In this document: one piece after another, positions 20,389 to 33,019 of the stretch
Layout: every line of letters begins with the position of its first letter
Position numbering within the stretch: position 1 is the stretch's first letter
Assembly: GCA_049999725.1 (NCBI GenBank)
Contig: JBNGIS010020905.1
Span: 1-45,444, forward strand
Length of the DNA: 45,444 bases
Source: Haplomitrium mnioides
Lineage: Eukaryota; Marchantiophyta; Haplomitriopsida; Calobryales
Direction of reading: 5' to 3'
The notes under the pieces: model-generated
What the model was told of the DNA's origin: nothing
What the model saw: the letters and a program-made list of their open reading frames with translations, nothing else
Databases searched by the model: none
Position numbers and translations under genes: made by a program

Positions 20389-23300
20389 CCCTTCTACCCT
20401 TGACCACCATTTATCCCCAAAGTAGATAGGCCTCTATTTACTTTCCTCATCGGAGGATAGGCCTCTATCAAAGTAGATAGAGGATGGCTAGTTACAGGGT
20501 TTCAGACCACCATTGATCCCCATTGTACCCTTGACTACCATTTATCCTCAAAGTAGAAGGCCTGTATCAAAATAGATACCCTTGCAAAGATAGGCCCCCA
20601 TCTACTTTCCTAATCCAAGGATAGCCCTCTATCAAAGTAGATAAAGGAAGGGTAGTTACTCGGTGAAAGACCACCATTGATCCCCCTTCTACCCTTGACC
20701 ACCAAATATTCCCAAAGTAGTAGGCCTCTATCAAAATAGATACCCTTGCAAAGATAGGCCTCTATCTACTTTCCTCATCCAAGGATAGTACTCTATCAAA
20801 GTAGATAGAGGATGGCTAGTTACTGCGTGTAAGACCACCATTGATCCCCCTTCTACCCTTGACCACCATTTATTTCCAAAGCGGTAGGCCTCTCTAATAA
20901 AAGATACCCTTCCAAAAAAATGCCTCTATCTACTTTCCTCATCCAAGGATAGGTCTCTATCAATGTAGATAGAGGATGGCTAATTAATGGGTGTAAGACC
21001 ACCATTGATCCCCCTTCTACCCTTGACCACCATTTATCCCCAAAGTAGAAAGGCCTCTATCAAAATAGATACCCTTTCAAAGAAAGGCCTCTATCTACTT
21101 TCCTCATCCAAGGATAGGCCTATTTCAAAGTTTATAGAGGATGGCCAGTTACTGGGTGTAAGACCATCATTGATCCCCCTACTACCCTTGACCACCATTT
21201 ATCCCCAAAGTAGATAGGCCTTTTTCAAAATAGATACCCTTCCAAAGACAGGCCTCTATCTACTTTTCTCATCCATGTATAGGCCTCTATCAATGTAGAT
21301 AGAGGATGGCTAGTTACTGGGTGTAAGACCACCATTGATCCTCCTTCTACCCTTGACCACTATTTATCCCCAAAGTAGTAGGACTCTATCAAAAAAGATA
21401 CCCTTGCAAAAATAGGCCTTTATCTACTTTCCTCATCCAAGGATCGGCCTCTATCAAAGTAGATATAGGATAGCTAGTTACTGGGTGTAAGACCACCATT
21501 GATCCCCCTTCTACCCTTAACCACCATTTATCCCCAAAGTAGATAGGCCTTTATCAAAATAGATACCCTTCCAAAGGCAGGCCTCTATCTACTTTCCTCA
21601 TCCAAGGATAGGTCTCTATTAAAGTAGTTAGAGGATAGCTAGTTATTGGGTGTAAGACCACCATTGATCCCCCTTCTACCCTTGACCACCATTTATCCCC
21701 AAAGTAGTAGTCCTCTCTTAAAATAGATGTCGTTGCAAAGACAAGCCTCTATCTACTTTTCTTATCTATGGATAGGCCTATATCAAAGTAGACAGAGGAT
21801 GGCTAGTTACTCGGTGTAAGACCACCATTGATCTTGCTTCTACCCTTGACCACCATTGATCCCCAAAGTAGTACGCCTCTATCGAAATAGATACCCTTCC
21901 AAAAATAGGCCTCTATCTACTTTCCTCATCCAAGAATAGTCCTCTATCAAAGTAGATAAAGGATGCCTAGTTACTGGGTGGAAGACCACCATTGATCTCT
22001 TTTCTGCCCTTGACCACCATTAAACCCCAAAGTAGTAGGCCTCTCTCAAAAAAGATACCATTCCAAAGACAGACCTCTATCTAATTTCCTCATCCAGGGA
22101 TAGGCCTTTATCAAAGTAGATAGAGCATGGCTACTTACTGGGTGTAAGACCACCATTGATGCCCCTTCTATTCTTGACCACCATTTCTCCCCAAAGTAGT
22201 AGGCCTGTATAAAAACAGATTCCCTTCCAAAGAGAGGCCTCTATCTACTTTCCTCATCCAAGGATAGGACTTTATCAAAGTAGAGAGAGGATGGCTAGTC
22301 ACAAGGTGTTAGACCACCATTGATCCTCCTTCTACCCTTGACCACCATTTATCCCCAAAATAGTAGGCCTCTATCAAAATAGATACCCTTGCAAACTTAG
22401 GCGTCTATCTACTTTCCTCATTCAAGGATAGGACTCTATCAAAGTAGATAGAGGATGGCTAGTTACTCGGTGTAAGACCACAATTGATCCCCCTTCTACC
22501 CTTTACCACCATATGTACACAAAGTAGTAGGCCTCTATCAAAATAGATACCCTTTCAAAGACAGGCCTCTAATTACTTTCCTCATCCAATGATAGGCCTC
22601 TATCAAAGTAGATAGAGGATAGCTAGTTACTAGGTGTAAGACCACCATTGATCCCTCTTCCAATCTTGACCAGCATTAATCCCCAAAGTAGTAGGCCTCT
22701 TTCAAAATAGATACCCTTGCAAAGATAGGCCTTTATCTACTTTCCTCATCCAAAGATTGGCCTCTATCAAATTAGACAGACAATGGCTAGTGACTGGGTG
22801 TAAGACCACCATTGTTTCCCCTTCTACCTTTGACCACCATTTATCCCCGAAGTAGATAGGCCTCTATTAAAATAGATACCCTTAAAGACAGGCCTGTATC
22901 TACTTTCCTCATCCAAGGATAGGCCTGTATCAAAGTAGACAGAGGATAGCTAGTTACTTGGTGTAAGACCACCATTCATCCCTCTTCTAATCTTGACAAC
23001 CATTTATCCCCAAAGTTGTAGGCCTCTATCAAAATAGATACCCTTCCCTAGACAGGCCTCTATCTACTTTCCTTTTCCAAGGATAGGCCTCTATCATAGT
23101 AGATAGAGGATGGCTAGTTAGTGGGTGTAAGACCACCATTAATCCCCCTTGTAATCTTTACCACCATTTATCCTCAAAGTAGTAGGCCTCTATCAAAATA
23201 GATAATCTTGCAAAGATAGGCCTCTATCTCTTTTCCTCGTCCAAGGATAGGCCTCTATCAAAGTACATAGAGGATGGCTAGTTACTGGGTGTAAGACCAC

Positions 23301-24595
23301 CATTCATCCCTCTTCTACCCTTGACCACCATTTATCCCCAAAGTAGATAGGCCTCTATCAAAATAGATACCCTTGCAAAGACAAGCCTCTATCTACTTTA
23401 CCCATCCAAGGATAGGCCTCTATCAAAGTAGACAGAGGATGGCTAAAGACGGGGTGTAAGACCACCATTGATCCCCCTTCTACCCTTGACCACCATTTAT
23501 TCCCAAAGTAGATAGGCCTCTATCAAAATAGATACCCTTCAAAAGATAGGCCTCTATCTAATTTCCTCATCCAAAGATAGGCCTCTATCAAAGTAGATAG
23601 AGGATGGGTAGTGACTGAGTGTAAGACCACCATTGATCCCCCTTCTACCCTTGACCTCCATTTATCCTCAAAGTAGTAGGCCTCTCTCAAAATAGATACC
23701 CTTCCAAAGATAGGCCTCTATGTACTTTCCTCATCCAAGGATAGGCCTCTATCAAAGTAGATAGAGGATGGCTAGTGACTAAGTGTAAGACCAACATTGA
23801 TCCCCCTTCTACCCTCGACCACCATTTATCCCCAAAGTAGTAGGCCTCTCTCGAAATAGATACCCTTCCAAAGACATGCCTTTATCTACTTTCCTCATCC
23901 AATGATAGGCCCCTATCAAAGTAGATAGAGGATGGCTAGTTACTGGTGGTAAGACCACCATTGATCCCCCTTCTACCCGTGACCACCATTTATCCCCAAA
24001 GTAGTAGGCCTCTATCAAAATAGATACCCTTGCAAAGATAGGCCTCTATCTACTTTCCTCATCCAAGGATAGCCCTCTATCAAAGTAGATAGAGGATGGC
24101 TAGTCACTGGGTGTAAGACCACCATTGATCCCCGTTATAATCTTTACCACTATTTATCCTCGAACTAGTACCCCTCTATCAAAATAGATGCCCTTGCAAA
24201 AATAGGCCTCTATCTACTTTCCTCATCCAACGATAGGCCTCTATCAAAGTAGATAGAGGATGGCTAGTTACTGGGTGTAAGACCACCATTGATCCCCCTT
24301 CTACCCTTGACCACCATTTATCCCCAAAGTAGTAGGCTTGTATTAAAACATATTCCCTTCCAAAGACAGGCCTCTATCTACATTCCTCATCCAAGGATAG
24401 GCCTTTATCAATGTAGATAGAGGATGGCTAGTTACTGGGTGTAAGACCACCATTGATCCACCTCTATCTACTTTGCTCATCCAAGGATATGCCTCTTTCA
24501 AAGTAAATAGAGGATGGCTAGTTACTGGGTGTAAGACCACCATTGATCCCCCTACTACCCTTGACCACCATTTATCCCCAAAGTAGATAGGCCTT

Positions 24596-24605
24596 NNNNN
24601 NNNNN
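24596..24605. other. Assembly gap (10 N)
   Basis: Ten N bases inside the satellite. The monomer phase differs across the gap, so its true size is unknown. Confidence 1.
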
Positions 24606-25338
24606 TAGAGAGAGGATGGCTAGTGACTGGGTGTAAGACCACCATTGATCCCACTTCCACCCTTAACCACCATTTATCCCGAAAGTAGATAGGCCTTTAT
24701 CAAAATAGATACCCTTCCAAGAACATGCCTCTATCTACTTTCCTTATCCAAGGATAGGCCTCTATGAAATTAGATAGAGGATGGCTGGTTACTGGGTGAA
24801 AGACCACCATTGATCCCCCTTCTACCCTTGACCACAATTTATCCACAAAGTAGTAGGCCTGTATGAAAATAGATACCCTAGCAAAGATAGGACTCTCTCT
24901 ACTTTCCTCATCCAAGGATAGTCCTCTATCAGAGTAGATAAAGGATGGCTATTTACTGGGTGTAAGACCACCATTGATCCCCCTTCGACCTTTGACCACC
25001 ATTTATTCCCAAAGTAGTAGGCCTCTCTCAAAATAGATACCCTTCCAAAGACATGCCCCTATCTACTTCCCTCATCCAAAAATTGGCCTCTATCAAAGAA
25101 GATAAAGGATGGCTAGTTACTACGCGTAAGACCACCATTGATCCCTCTTCCATTCTAGACAACCATTTATCCCCATAGTAGTAGGCCTCTATCAAAATAG
25201 ATACCCTTCCAAACACATGCCTTTATCTACTTTCCTCATCCAAGGATAGGCCTCTATCAAAGTAGATAGAGGATGGCTTGTTACTACGTGTAAGACCACC
25301 ATTGATCCCCCTTCTACCCTTGACCACCATTTATCCCC

Positions 25339-25348
25339 NNNNNNNNNN
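25339..25348. other. Assembly gap (10 N)
   Basis: Ten N bases inside the satellite, between TTATCCCC and TTGCAAAGATAGG. The true size is unknown. Confidence 1.
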
Positions 25349-26342
25349 TTGCAAAGATAGGCCTCTATCTACTTTCCTCATCCAAGGATAGGCCTTTATC
25401 AAAGTAGATAGAGGATGGCTAGTTACTGGGTCTAAGACCACCATTGATGCCCCTTTTAATCTTGACCACTATTTATCCCCAAAGTAGTAGGCCTCCATCA
25501 AAAAAGATACCCTTGCAAAGATAGGCCTTTATCTACTTTGCTCATCCAAGGATAGGCCTCTATCAAGTAGACAGAGGATTGCTACTGACTGGGTATAAGA
25601 CCACCATTGATACCACTTCTACCCCTGACCACCATTTATCCCCAAAATAGTAGGCCTGTATCAAAATAGATACCCTTCCAAAAACAGGCCTCTATCTACT
25701 TTCCTCATTCAAGGATAGGCGTCTCTCAAAGTACATAAAGGATGGCTAGTTATTGGGTGTAAGACCACCATTGATCCCTCTTCTATTCCTGACAACCATT
25801 TATCCCCAAAGTAGTAGGCCTCTATTAACATAGATACCCTTGCAAAGATTGGCTTTTATCTACATTCCTCATCCAAAGATAGGCCTCTATCAAAGTAGAT
25901 AGAGGATCGCTAGTGACTAGGTGTAAGACCACCATTGATCCCTCTTCTACCCTTGACCACCATTTATTCCCAAAGTAGATAGGCCTCTATTAAAATAGAT
26001 ACCCTTTCAAAGACATGCCTCTATCTACTTTCCTCATCCAAGGATAGGCCTTTATCAAAGTAGATGAACGATGACTAGTTACTAGGTGTAAGACCACCAT
26101 TGATCCGCCTTCTACCCTTGAGAACCATTTATCCCCAAAGTAGAGAGGCCTCTGTCAAAATAGAAACCCTTGCAAAGATAGGCCTCTATCTTCTTTCCTC
26201 ATTCAAGGATACACCTCTATCAAAGTAGATAGAGGATGACTAGTGAGTGGGTGTAAGAGCACCATTGATCCCCATTCTAATCTTTACCACTATTTATCCT
26301 CAAAGTAGTAGGCCTCTATCAAAATAGATACCCTTGCAAAGA

Positions 26343-26352
26343 NNNNNNNNNN
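26343..26352. other. Assembly gap between near-identical monomers (10 N)
   Basis: The monomers left (about 26,177-26,340) and right (from 26,353) of the gap share rare variants (CTATCTTCTTTC, ACACCTC or ACGCCTC, GATGACTAGTGAGTGGG, GAGCACC, TTTACCAC), so the gap sits inside a recent tandem duplication and is likely a collapse point. Confidence 0.95.
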
Positions 26353-29119
26353 TAAGATAGGCCTCTATCTTCTTTCGTCATCCAAGGATACGCCTCTATC
26401 AAAGTAGATAGAGGATGACTAGTGAGTGGGTGTAAGAGCACCATTGATCCCCCTTCTAATATTTACCACCATTAATACTCAAAGTAGTAGGCCTCTATCA
26501 AAATAGATACCCTTGCAAAGATAGGCCTCTATCCACTTTCCATATCCAAGGATAGGCCTCCATCAAAGTAGATAGATGATGGCTAGTTACTTGGTATAAG
26601 ACCACCATTGATCCCCCTTCTACCCTTGACCACCATTTATCCCCAAAGTAGTAGGCCTCCATCAAAGCAGAATCCCTTGCGAAGATAAGCCTCTATCTAC
26701 TTTCGTCATCCAAGGATAGTCCTCTATCAAAGTAGATAGAGGACGGCTAGTTATTGGGTGTAAGACCACCATTGATCTTCCTTCTACCCTTGACTACCAT
26801 TTCTCCCGAAAGTAGTAAGGCCTCTATCAAAATAGATACCGTTGCAAAGACAGGCCTCTATCTACTTTCCTCATCCAAGGATGGGCCTCTATCAAAGTAG
26901 ATAAAGGATGGCTAGTTACTGGGTGTAAGACCACCGTTGATCCCTCTTCTGCTCATGACAACCATTTATCCCCAAAGTAGTAGGCCTTTATCAAAATATA
27001 TACCCTTCCAAAGACAGATCTCTATCTACTTTCCTTATCCAAGGATAGACCTCTATCAAAGTAGATAAAGGATGACTTATTAATGGGTGTAAGACCACCA
27101 TTGATCCCCCTTCTACCCTTGACCACCATTTATCCCCAAAGTAGTATGCCTGTATCAAAATAGATACCCTTGCAAAGATAGGCCTCTATCAACTTTCCTC
27201 ATCCAAGGACAGGCCTCTATCAAAGTAGATAGAGGATGGCTAGTGCTTGGGTGTAAGACCACCATTGATCCCCCTTCTAATCTTTACCACCATTTATCCT
27301 CAAAGTAGTAGGCCTCTATCAAAATAGATACCCTTGCAAAGATAGGTCTCTATCTCTTTTCCTCATCCAAGGATAGGCCTCTATCAAAGTAGATAGAGGA
27401 TGGCTGGTTACTGGGTGTAAGACCACCATTGATCCCCCTTCTATTCTTGACCACCATTTATCCTCAAAGTAGTAGGCCTCTATCAAAATAGATACCCTTG
27501 CCAAGATAGGCCTCTTTCTACTTTGCTCATCGATGGATAGGCCTCTATTAAAGCTGAAAGAAGATGGCTAGTTATTGGGTGTAAGACCACCATTGATCCT
27601 CCTTCTACCCTTGACCACCATTTATCCTCAAAGTAGTAGGCCTCTATCAAAATAGATACCCTTGCAGAGATAGGCCTTTATCTACTTTCTTCATCCAAGG
27701 GTAGGGCTCTATCAAAGTAGATAGAGGATGGCTAGTTACTGGGTGCAAGACCACCATTGATCCCCCTTCTACCCTTGACCACCATTTATCCCCAAAGTAG
27801 TACGCCAATATCAGAAAAGATACCCTTGCAAAGACATGCCTCTTTCTACTTTCCTCATCCATGGATAGACCTCTATCAAAGTAGATAGAGGATGTCTAGT
27901 ACCTGGGTGTAAGACAACCATTGATCCCCCTTCTACCCTTGACCACCATTTATCCTCAAAGTAGTAGGCCTCTATCAAAATAGATACCCTTGCAAAGATA
28001 GGCCTCTATCTTCTTTCCTCATCCATGGATACCCCTCTATCAAAGTAGATAGAGGATGGCTTGTTACTTGGTGTAAGACCACCATTGATCCCCCTTCTAC
28101 CCTTGACCACCATTTATCCCCAAAGTAGATAGGCCTCTTTCAAAATAGACACCCTTCCAAAGGCAGGCCTCTATCTACTTTCTTCATCCAAGGATAGACC
28201 TCTATCAAAGTAGATAGAGGATGGCTAGTTACTGGGTGTAAGACCACCATTAATCCTCCTTCTACCCTTGACCACCATTTATCCCCAAAGTAGATAGGCC
28301 TCTATCAAAATAGATACCCTTGCAAAGATAGGCCTCTATCTTCTTTCCTTATCAGAAACAACTTGAAGGATGTCTCTTCTGAGCAGTGGAGTGAGAGGGA
28401 AGTAGTGAAGCTTCAATTTTGTGTATAATGAGTGTAAAGTGTAAAAATATGTAAATAAGTACTGGCGAGGAAGAAATGTGGCTGATCGGCCTGCTGTGAA
28501 GACTCCCTTTCCTCTAGAATTAAAGATGGCTGAATCGAAGAATGGAGATTGAATGATTGGTTTGTGACTGATTCAAATGAAGGATGATTCAAAAGGAATC
28601 GAATGAATGTTGCGATCCGATCCATGCAAGCTCCCTGTTGACGAATTCGAAAGCGAAGAGGCTTGGCAAATGAGGAAAGAACAAGGCACGGAGATGGTTG
28701 AAGAATAATTGATTTGCCAGTTCTAACCAGTTGAATAAGGCTGCATTGGAAATTCGAATGTCTGGCTGTGTTGCAGAATCGAATGCTGCGCTGGGATCTG
28801 ATTTCGAATGACGAAGAATGAAGGGCGACCTGATCTGAATGAAAGATTCGAAATTATTGAAAAGCTTTACGAATTGAAGTGAAGAATGGTCGTGCAAGAT
28901 AGGCCGATGCGGAAATGTGTGGAAGCGAATAAAGTGGGAATTAATCGGATCAGCGAGGAAGTGACCGAAGATGAATTTTTGTTGTGTGAATAATTGGAAT
29001 CGGAAGGAATTGGAAATTTTAAGGGGATAAGAAAGAATTGGTCCGTGGTCCGTGAGCGGAAGTGTGGTCCGTGGTCCATGAAGGGTCCGTGAGTCCGAAG
29101 AAGGCTTCGGAACTCCGCC

Positions 29120-29310
29120 TTCCGATGTGGGGAACCCCAGTTAAGGGGGTTCCGATTGCTTTACGAAGTGGGAGGCCCCACTTAAGAGGGTTTCTGTTAA
29201 TAGTCTGAAGTGGGGATCCGAAGTGGAATCCCTTGTTAACAGGGCTCCGAGTGGGGATCCGAAGTGGGGGGGACCGGTTAGGAAGGTTCCTTTCCGTGGA
29301 CTTCAACGGG
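29120..29310. repeat. GC-rich hairpin repeats, about 50-bp spacing
   Basis: Roughly four related units contain GAAGTGGGG, a C-run and a TTAAG/TTAAC link to GGGTTCC. The clearest stem is GGAACCCC (29,131-29,138) with GGGGTTCC (29,146-29,153) around a 7-base loop. The next unit has AAGTGGG AGGC CCCACTT (7-bp stem, 4-base loop), and later units carry GGATCCGAAGTGG twice. The units are decayed to different degrees. Confidence 0.6.
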
Positions 29311-29506
29311 CTCGAAGTTGGTGAAATGGCGATGAAGCAAAGCGGCGATATTTGAAATGGCGACTTATCGATGTTTTGCGCGACAAAGGAAAGGTGAGCG
29401 AGGAGAGAAGTTAAATGGCAAAATGGCTATTTATTGCGGTTTCAATAAGGGCGGGAACTAAAAGATCAAGAAACGCTCTTGTGTAACTGACGATCGAGAA
29501 TTAGTA

Positions 29507-29611
29507 TAAGAACTAATGCGAGTAGTTAGTTCTTATTGTGAGTGGAACCTATGTAAACTAGTTAAACCATTTGATTTAGTTTAAGAACCACCTATGAGTG
29601 GTTAGTTCTTA
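29507..29611. repeat. Pair of related hairpins
   Basis: The first hairpin has perfect 10-bp arms TAAGAACTAA (29,507-29,516) and TTAGTTCTTA (29,526-29,535) with a 9-base loop. The second, at 29,582-29,611, reuses TAAGAA/TTCTTA with an inner CCAC/GTGG stem and a 3-base bulge. Both contain the sequence AGTGGTTAGTTCTTA or AGTAGTTAGTTCTTA, so they are diverged copies about 75 bp apart. No function is recognised. Confidence 0.7.
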
Positions 29612-32600
29612 TTAAGAGCCTAGGGAGAAAAAGTTAGTCTCTCAGGGCAGGTGTTAAAGATGTAAAATCTTGATTGATCCGTACTTTTAAGAGAACAGGG
29701 AGAGGGGTACAAGTCGGTTGTCGAGCTCCTGTTCGAGCCACTTCTCATTGTACATGTGTTTTGCAAGAAATATACTGAGTGTTCATGTCTGTGAGGTCTC
29801 CTGCTCAAGTTGTTTATTGCAAATTCATGAGGAGCAGTTTTGAGGAAGGAACAAGGATTTGGAGTTAGAATTGGTTGGTGAATGTTCTGCAAGTTTTCAG
29901 TCGAAGAAAGCAGTCAGGTAGCATTAGAGGAGTGCATGTCAGGAGTTGCCTGAGTGTGTCCTGCTGGTGGGCTTGGGTTCTGAGTTCTAGATAGTGGTCT
30001 GTGGGAGGTTTAGTGACAAAATCAGTTCTGCTTTGAATTCTGTTCTGTTCTATGTGTTAATTCTTAAGGAGAGAACCTTCTGTAGTCAATCAGTCAGTGG
30101 ATATTGGTTGGTGGGTTGCAGTAGAGCAAGGAGTGTTCAGTATTGTATGTGCCTATGGAATAGGTGGTCATTTCAATAAGCAAACAGAGTGATTGGTGGT
30201 TGGAGGAACAATGAGTGGATGTGAGATCAGGAGGGTCGTTCCATAGCTGAGTTCTCAGCATCAAGCTTTGGGATACATTGGGTTGGAGTGGCCTGAGTAT
30301 CCAATTTGAGGGAAGTCAGGTGGTGTAATGTAGGTAGGCACTGGAGTGTTGGTCTGAGATATCCTTGCAAGTTGCGTAACTGGTTGCTTGTGAACATCTC
30401 TGCGTCAGCTCAAGTTTAAATTCAGCTTGTACATCAGCTTTCTTGTCCTAGAAGTGTCAGTCATACAGTTTGAGTAACTCTTGGCTGTTGTTCTGTGCTA
30501 GTGAGTAGTAGAAGTATTTTTGGGCTTTTGTGGAGCAAAGGTTGTAAGGCCTAGAGTGGAGAGCGGTCCATCTCTGAACTGATAGAGTGCAGTTTTAGAA
30601 CTCTCTAAAGAATCTGGAAAGTCGAAAAAATTGTGTCAAGAGCGAATTTCTATATAGATCTTGCACGGTTCGACCTCGGGTTGTTCTTTTCTGGGTTGGA
30701 GTGCTAATGCTATGCTACGACAATAGAGGATGGCTAGTGACTGGGTGTAAGACCACCATTGATCCCCCTTCTAACGTTGACCACCATTTATCCCCAAAGT
30801 AGTAGGCCTCTATCAAAATAGATACCCTTTCAAAGATAGGCCTCTATCTACTTTCCTCATCCAAGGATTGGCCTCTATCAAAGTAACTAGAGAATGGCTA
30901 GTTCCTGGGTGTAAGACCACCATTGGTCCCCCTTCTACCATTCACCACCATTTATCCCCAAAGTAGATAGGCCTCTATCAAAATAGATACCCTTGCAAAG
31001 ATAGGCCTCTATCTACTTTCCTCATCCAAGGATAGGCCTCTATCAAAGTAGATAGAGGATGGCTAGTGACTGGGTGTAAGAGCACCATTGATCCCCCTTC
31101 TACCCTTGACCACCATTTATCCCCAAAGTAGTAGGCCTACATCAAAATATATACCCTTGCAAAGACAGACCTCTATCTACTTTCCTCATCTTAGGATAGG
31201 CCTCTATCAAAGTAGATAGAGGATGGCCAGTTACTAGGTGTAAGACCACCATTGATCCCCCTTCTACCCTTGACCACCATATATCCCCAAAGTAGTAGGC
31301 CTCCATCAAAGCAGATACCCTTGCGAAGATAGGCCTCTATCTACATTCCTCATCCAAGGATAGTCCTCTATCAAAGTAGATAGACGATGGCTAGTTACTA
31401 GGTGTAAGACCACCATTGATCTTCCTTCTACCCTTGACCACCATTTCTCCCCAAAGTAGTAAGACCTCTATAAAAATAGATACCCTTCAAAAGATAGGCC
31501 TCTATCTACTTTCCTCATCCAAGGATAGGCCTCTATCAAAGTAGATAGAGGATGGCTAGTTACTGGGTGTAACACCACCACTGATCCTCCTTCTACCCTT
31601 GACCACCACTTATCCCCATGGTAGTAGGCCTCCATCAAAATAGATACCCTTGCAAAGATAGGCCTCTATCTACTTTCCTCATCCAAGGATACGCCTATAT
31701 CAAAGTAGATAAAGGATGGCTAGTTAGTGGGTGTAAGACCAACATTGATCCCTCTTTTACCCTTGACACCAATTTATCCCCAAAGTAGATAGGCCTTTAT
31801 CAAAATAGATACCCTTCCAAAGACAAGCCTCTATCTACTTTCCTCATCCTAGATAAGCCTTTAGCAAAGTAGACAAAGGATGGCTAGTTACTGGGTGTAA
31901 GACCACCATTGATCCCCCTTCTACCATTACCACCATTCAAACCCAAAAAAGATAGGCCTCTATAAAAATAGATACCCTTCCAAAGATAGGCCTCTATCTA
32001 CTTTCCTCATCCAAGGACCTATAGGCCTCTATCTGAGTAGATAGAGGATGGCTAGTTACTAAGTGTAAGACCACCATTGATCCAACTTCTACCCTCGACC
32101 TCCATTTATCCCCAAACTAGTAGGCCTCTATCAAAATAGATACCATTGCCAAGACAGGCCTCTTTTTCCTTTGCTCATCCATGGATAGGCCTCTATCAAA
32201 ATAGATAGAGGATGGCTAGTTACTGGGTGAAAGACCACCATTCATCCCCCTTCTACCTTTGACCACCATTTATCCTCAAAGTAGTAGGCCTCTATCAAAA
32301 TACATACCCTTGCAGAGATAGGCCTTTATCTACTTCCTCATCCAAGGGTAGGCCTCTATCAAAGTAGATAGAGGATGGCTAGTTACTGGGTGCAAGACTA
32401 CCATTGATCCCCCTTCTACCCTAGACCACCATTTATCCCCAAAGTAGTACGCCACTATCAAAAAAGATACCCTTGCAAAGACAGGCCTCTTTCTACTTTC
32501 CTCATCCATGGATAGACCTCTATCAAAGTAGAAAAAAGATGTCTAGTTACTGGGTGTAAGACAACCATTGATCCCCCTTCTACCCTTGACCACCATTTAT

Positions 32601-33019
32601 CCTCAAAGTAGTAGGCCTCTATCAAAAAAGATACTCTTGCAAAGATAGGCCTCTATCTTCTTTCCTCATCCAAGGATACCCCTCTATCAAAGTAGATAGA
32701 GGATGGCTTGTTACTGGGTGTAAGACCACCATTGATCCCCCTTCTACCCTTGACCACCATTTATCCCCAAAGTAGATAGGCCTCTTTCAAAATAGATACC
32801 CTTTCAAAGGCAGGCCTCTATCTACTTTCTTCATCCAAGGATAGACCTCTATCAAAGTAGATAGAGGATGGCTAGTTACTGGGTGTAAGACCACCATTGA
32901 TCCTCCTTCCACCCTTGACCACCATTTATCGGCAAAGTAGATAGGCCTCTATCAAAATAGATACCCTTGCAAAGATAGGCCTCTATCTTCTTTCCTCATC
33001 CAAGGATACCCCTCTATCA

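Larger units (their letters stand above)
15851..28353. repeat. 164/165-bp satellite array, left block
   Basis: Head-to-tail monomers of 164-165 bases, all in one orientation, fill this block; about 76 copies by length. Each contains, in order, GGCCTCTATCTACTTTCCTC, ATCCAAGGATAGGCCTCTAT, CAAAGTAGATAGAGGATGGC, TAGTTACTGGGTGTAAGACC, ACCATTGATCCCCCTTCTAC, CCTTGACCACCATTTATCCC, CAAAGTAGTAGGCCTCTATC and AAAATAGATACCCTTGCAAA. The 1-base difference comes from AGTAGTAGG versus AGTAGATAGG. TTGCAAAGATA and TTCCAAAGACA are further alternating variants. Most copies differ by a few to about 15 percent by eye. The block has four N gaps. All open frames here are repeat read-through. Confidence 0.97.
28354..30722. 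other. 2.37-kb non-satellite segment inside the array
   Basis: Satellite stops after CTTTCCTTATC and resumes at ATAGAGGATGGC. The segment between is unrelated, richer in GC and has no tandem monomers. About 25 monomer bases are missing at the junction, and no target-site duplication is visible. It holds no convincing gene: the minus-strand frames (28,413-29,892) and the plus frame at 29,994-30,179 are Ser/Phe/His or Arg/Ser rich, without known motifs. It contains hairpin-rich sequence at 29.13-29.3 and 29.5-29.6 kb. Candidates are a solo LTR or non-autonomous element with eroded ends, or captured DNA; TG...CA termini could not be placed. Confidence 0.7.
27500..33010. repeat. Long-range satellite duplication flanking the insert
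   Basis: A series of at least five monomers with rare variants is found twice, about 4,647 bp apart (27.5-28.35 and 32.15-33.0 kb): GCAGAGATAGGCCTTTATC, CCAAGGGTAGG, AGTAGTACGCCA, CCTCTTTCTACTTTCC, GATGTCTAGT, GTAAGACAACC, GATACCCCTCTATC and CAAAGGCAGGCC. The right copy continues as satellite where the left copy is cut by the non-satellite segment at 28,354, so it preserves what an uninterrupted version looks like. Confidence 0.85.

Noticed and set aside
20987-21217. Plus-strand 76-codon frame with internally repeated peptide
   Set aside because: It is read-through of two satellite monomers, and the peptide repeat mirrors the DNA repeat. No start context or conservation across monomers.
28413-29892. 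Series of minus-strand frames of 70-102 codons in the inserted segment
   Set aside because: Overlapping frames rich in Ser, Phe, His and Asn without domains; none looks like gag, transposase or Rep.
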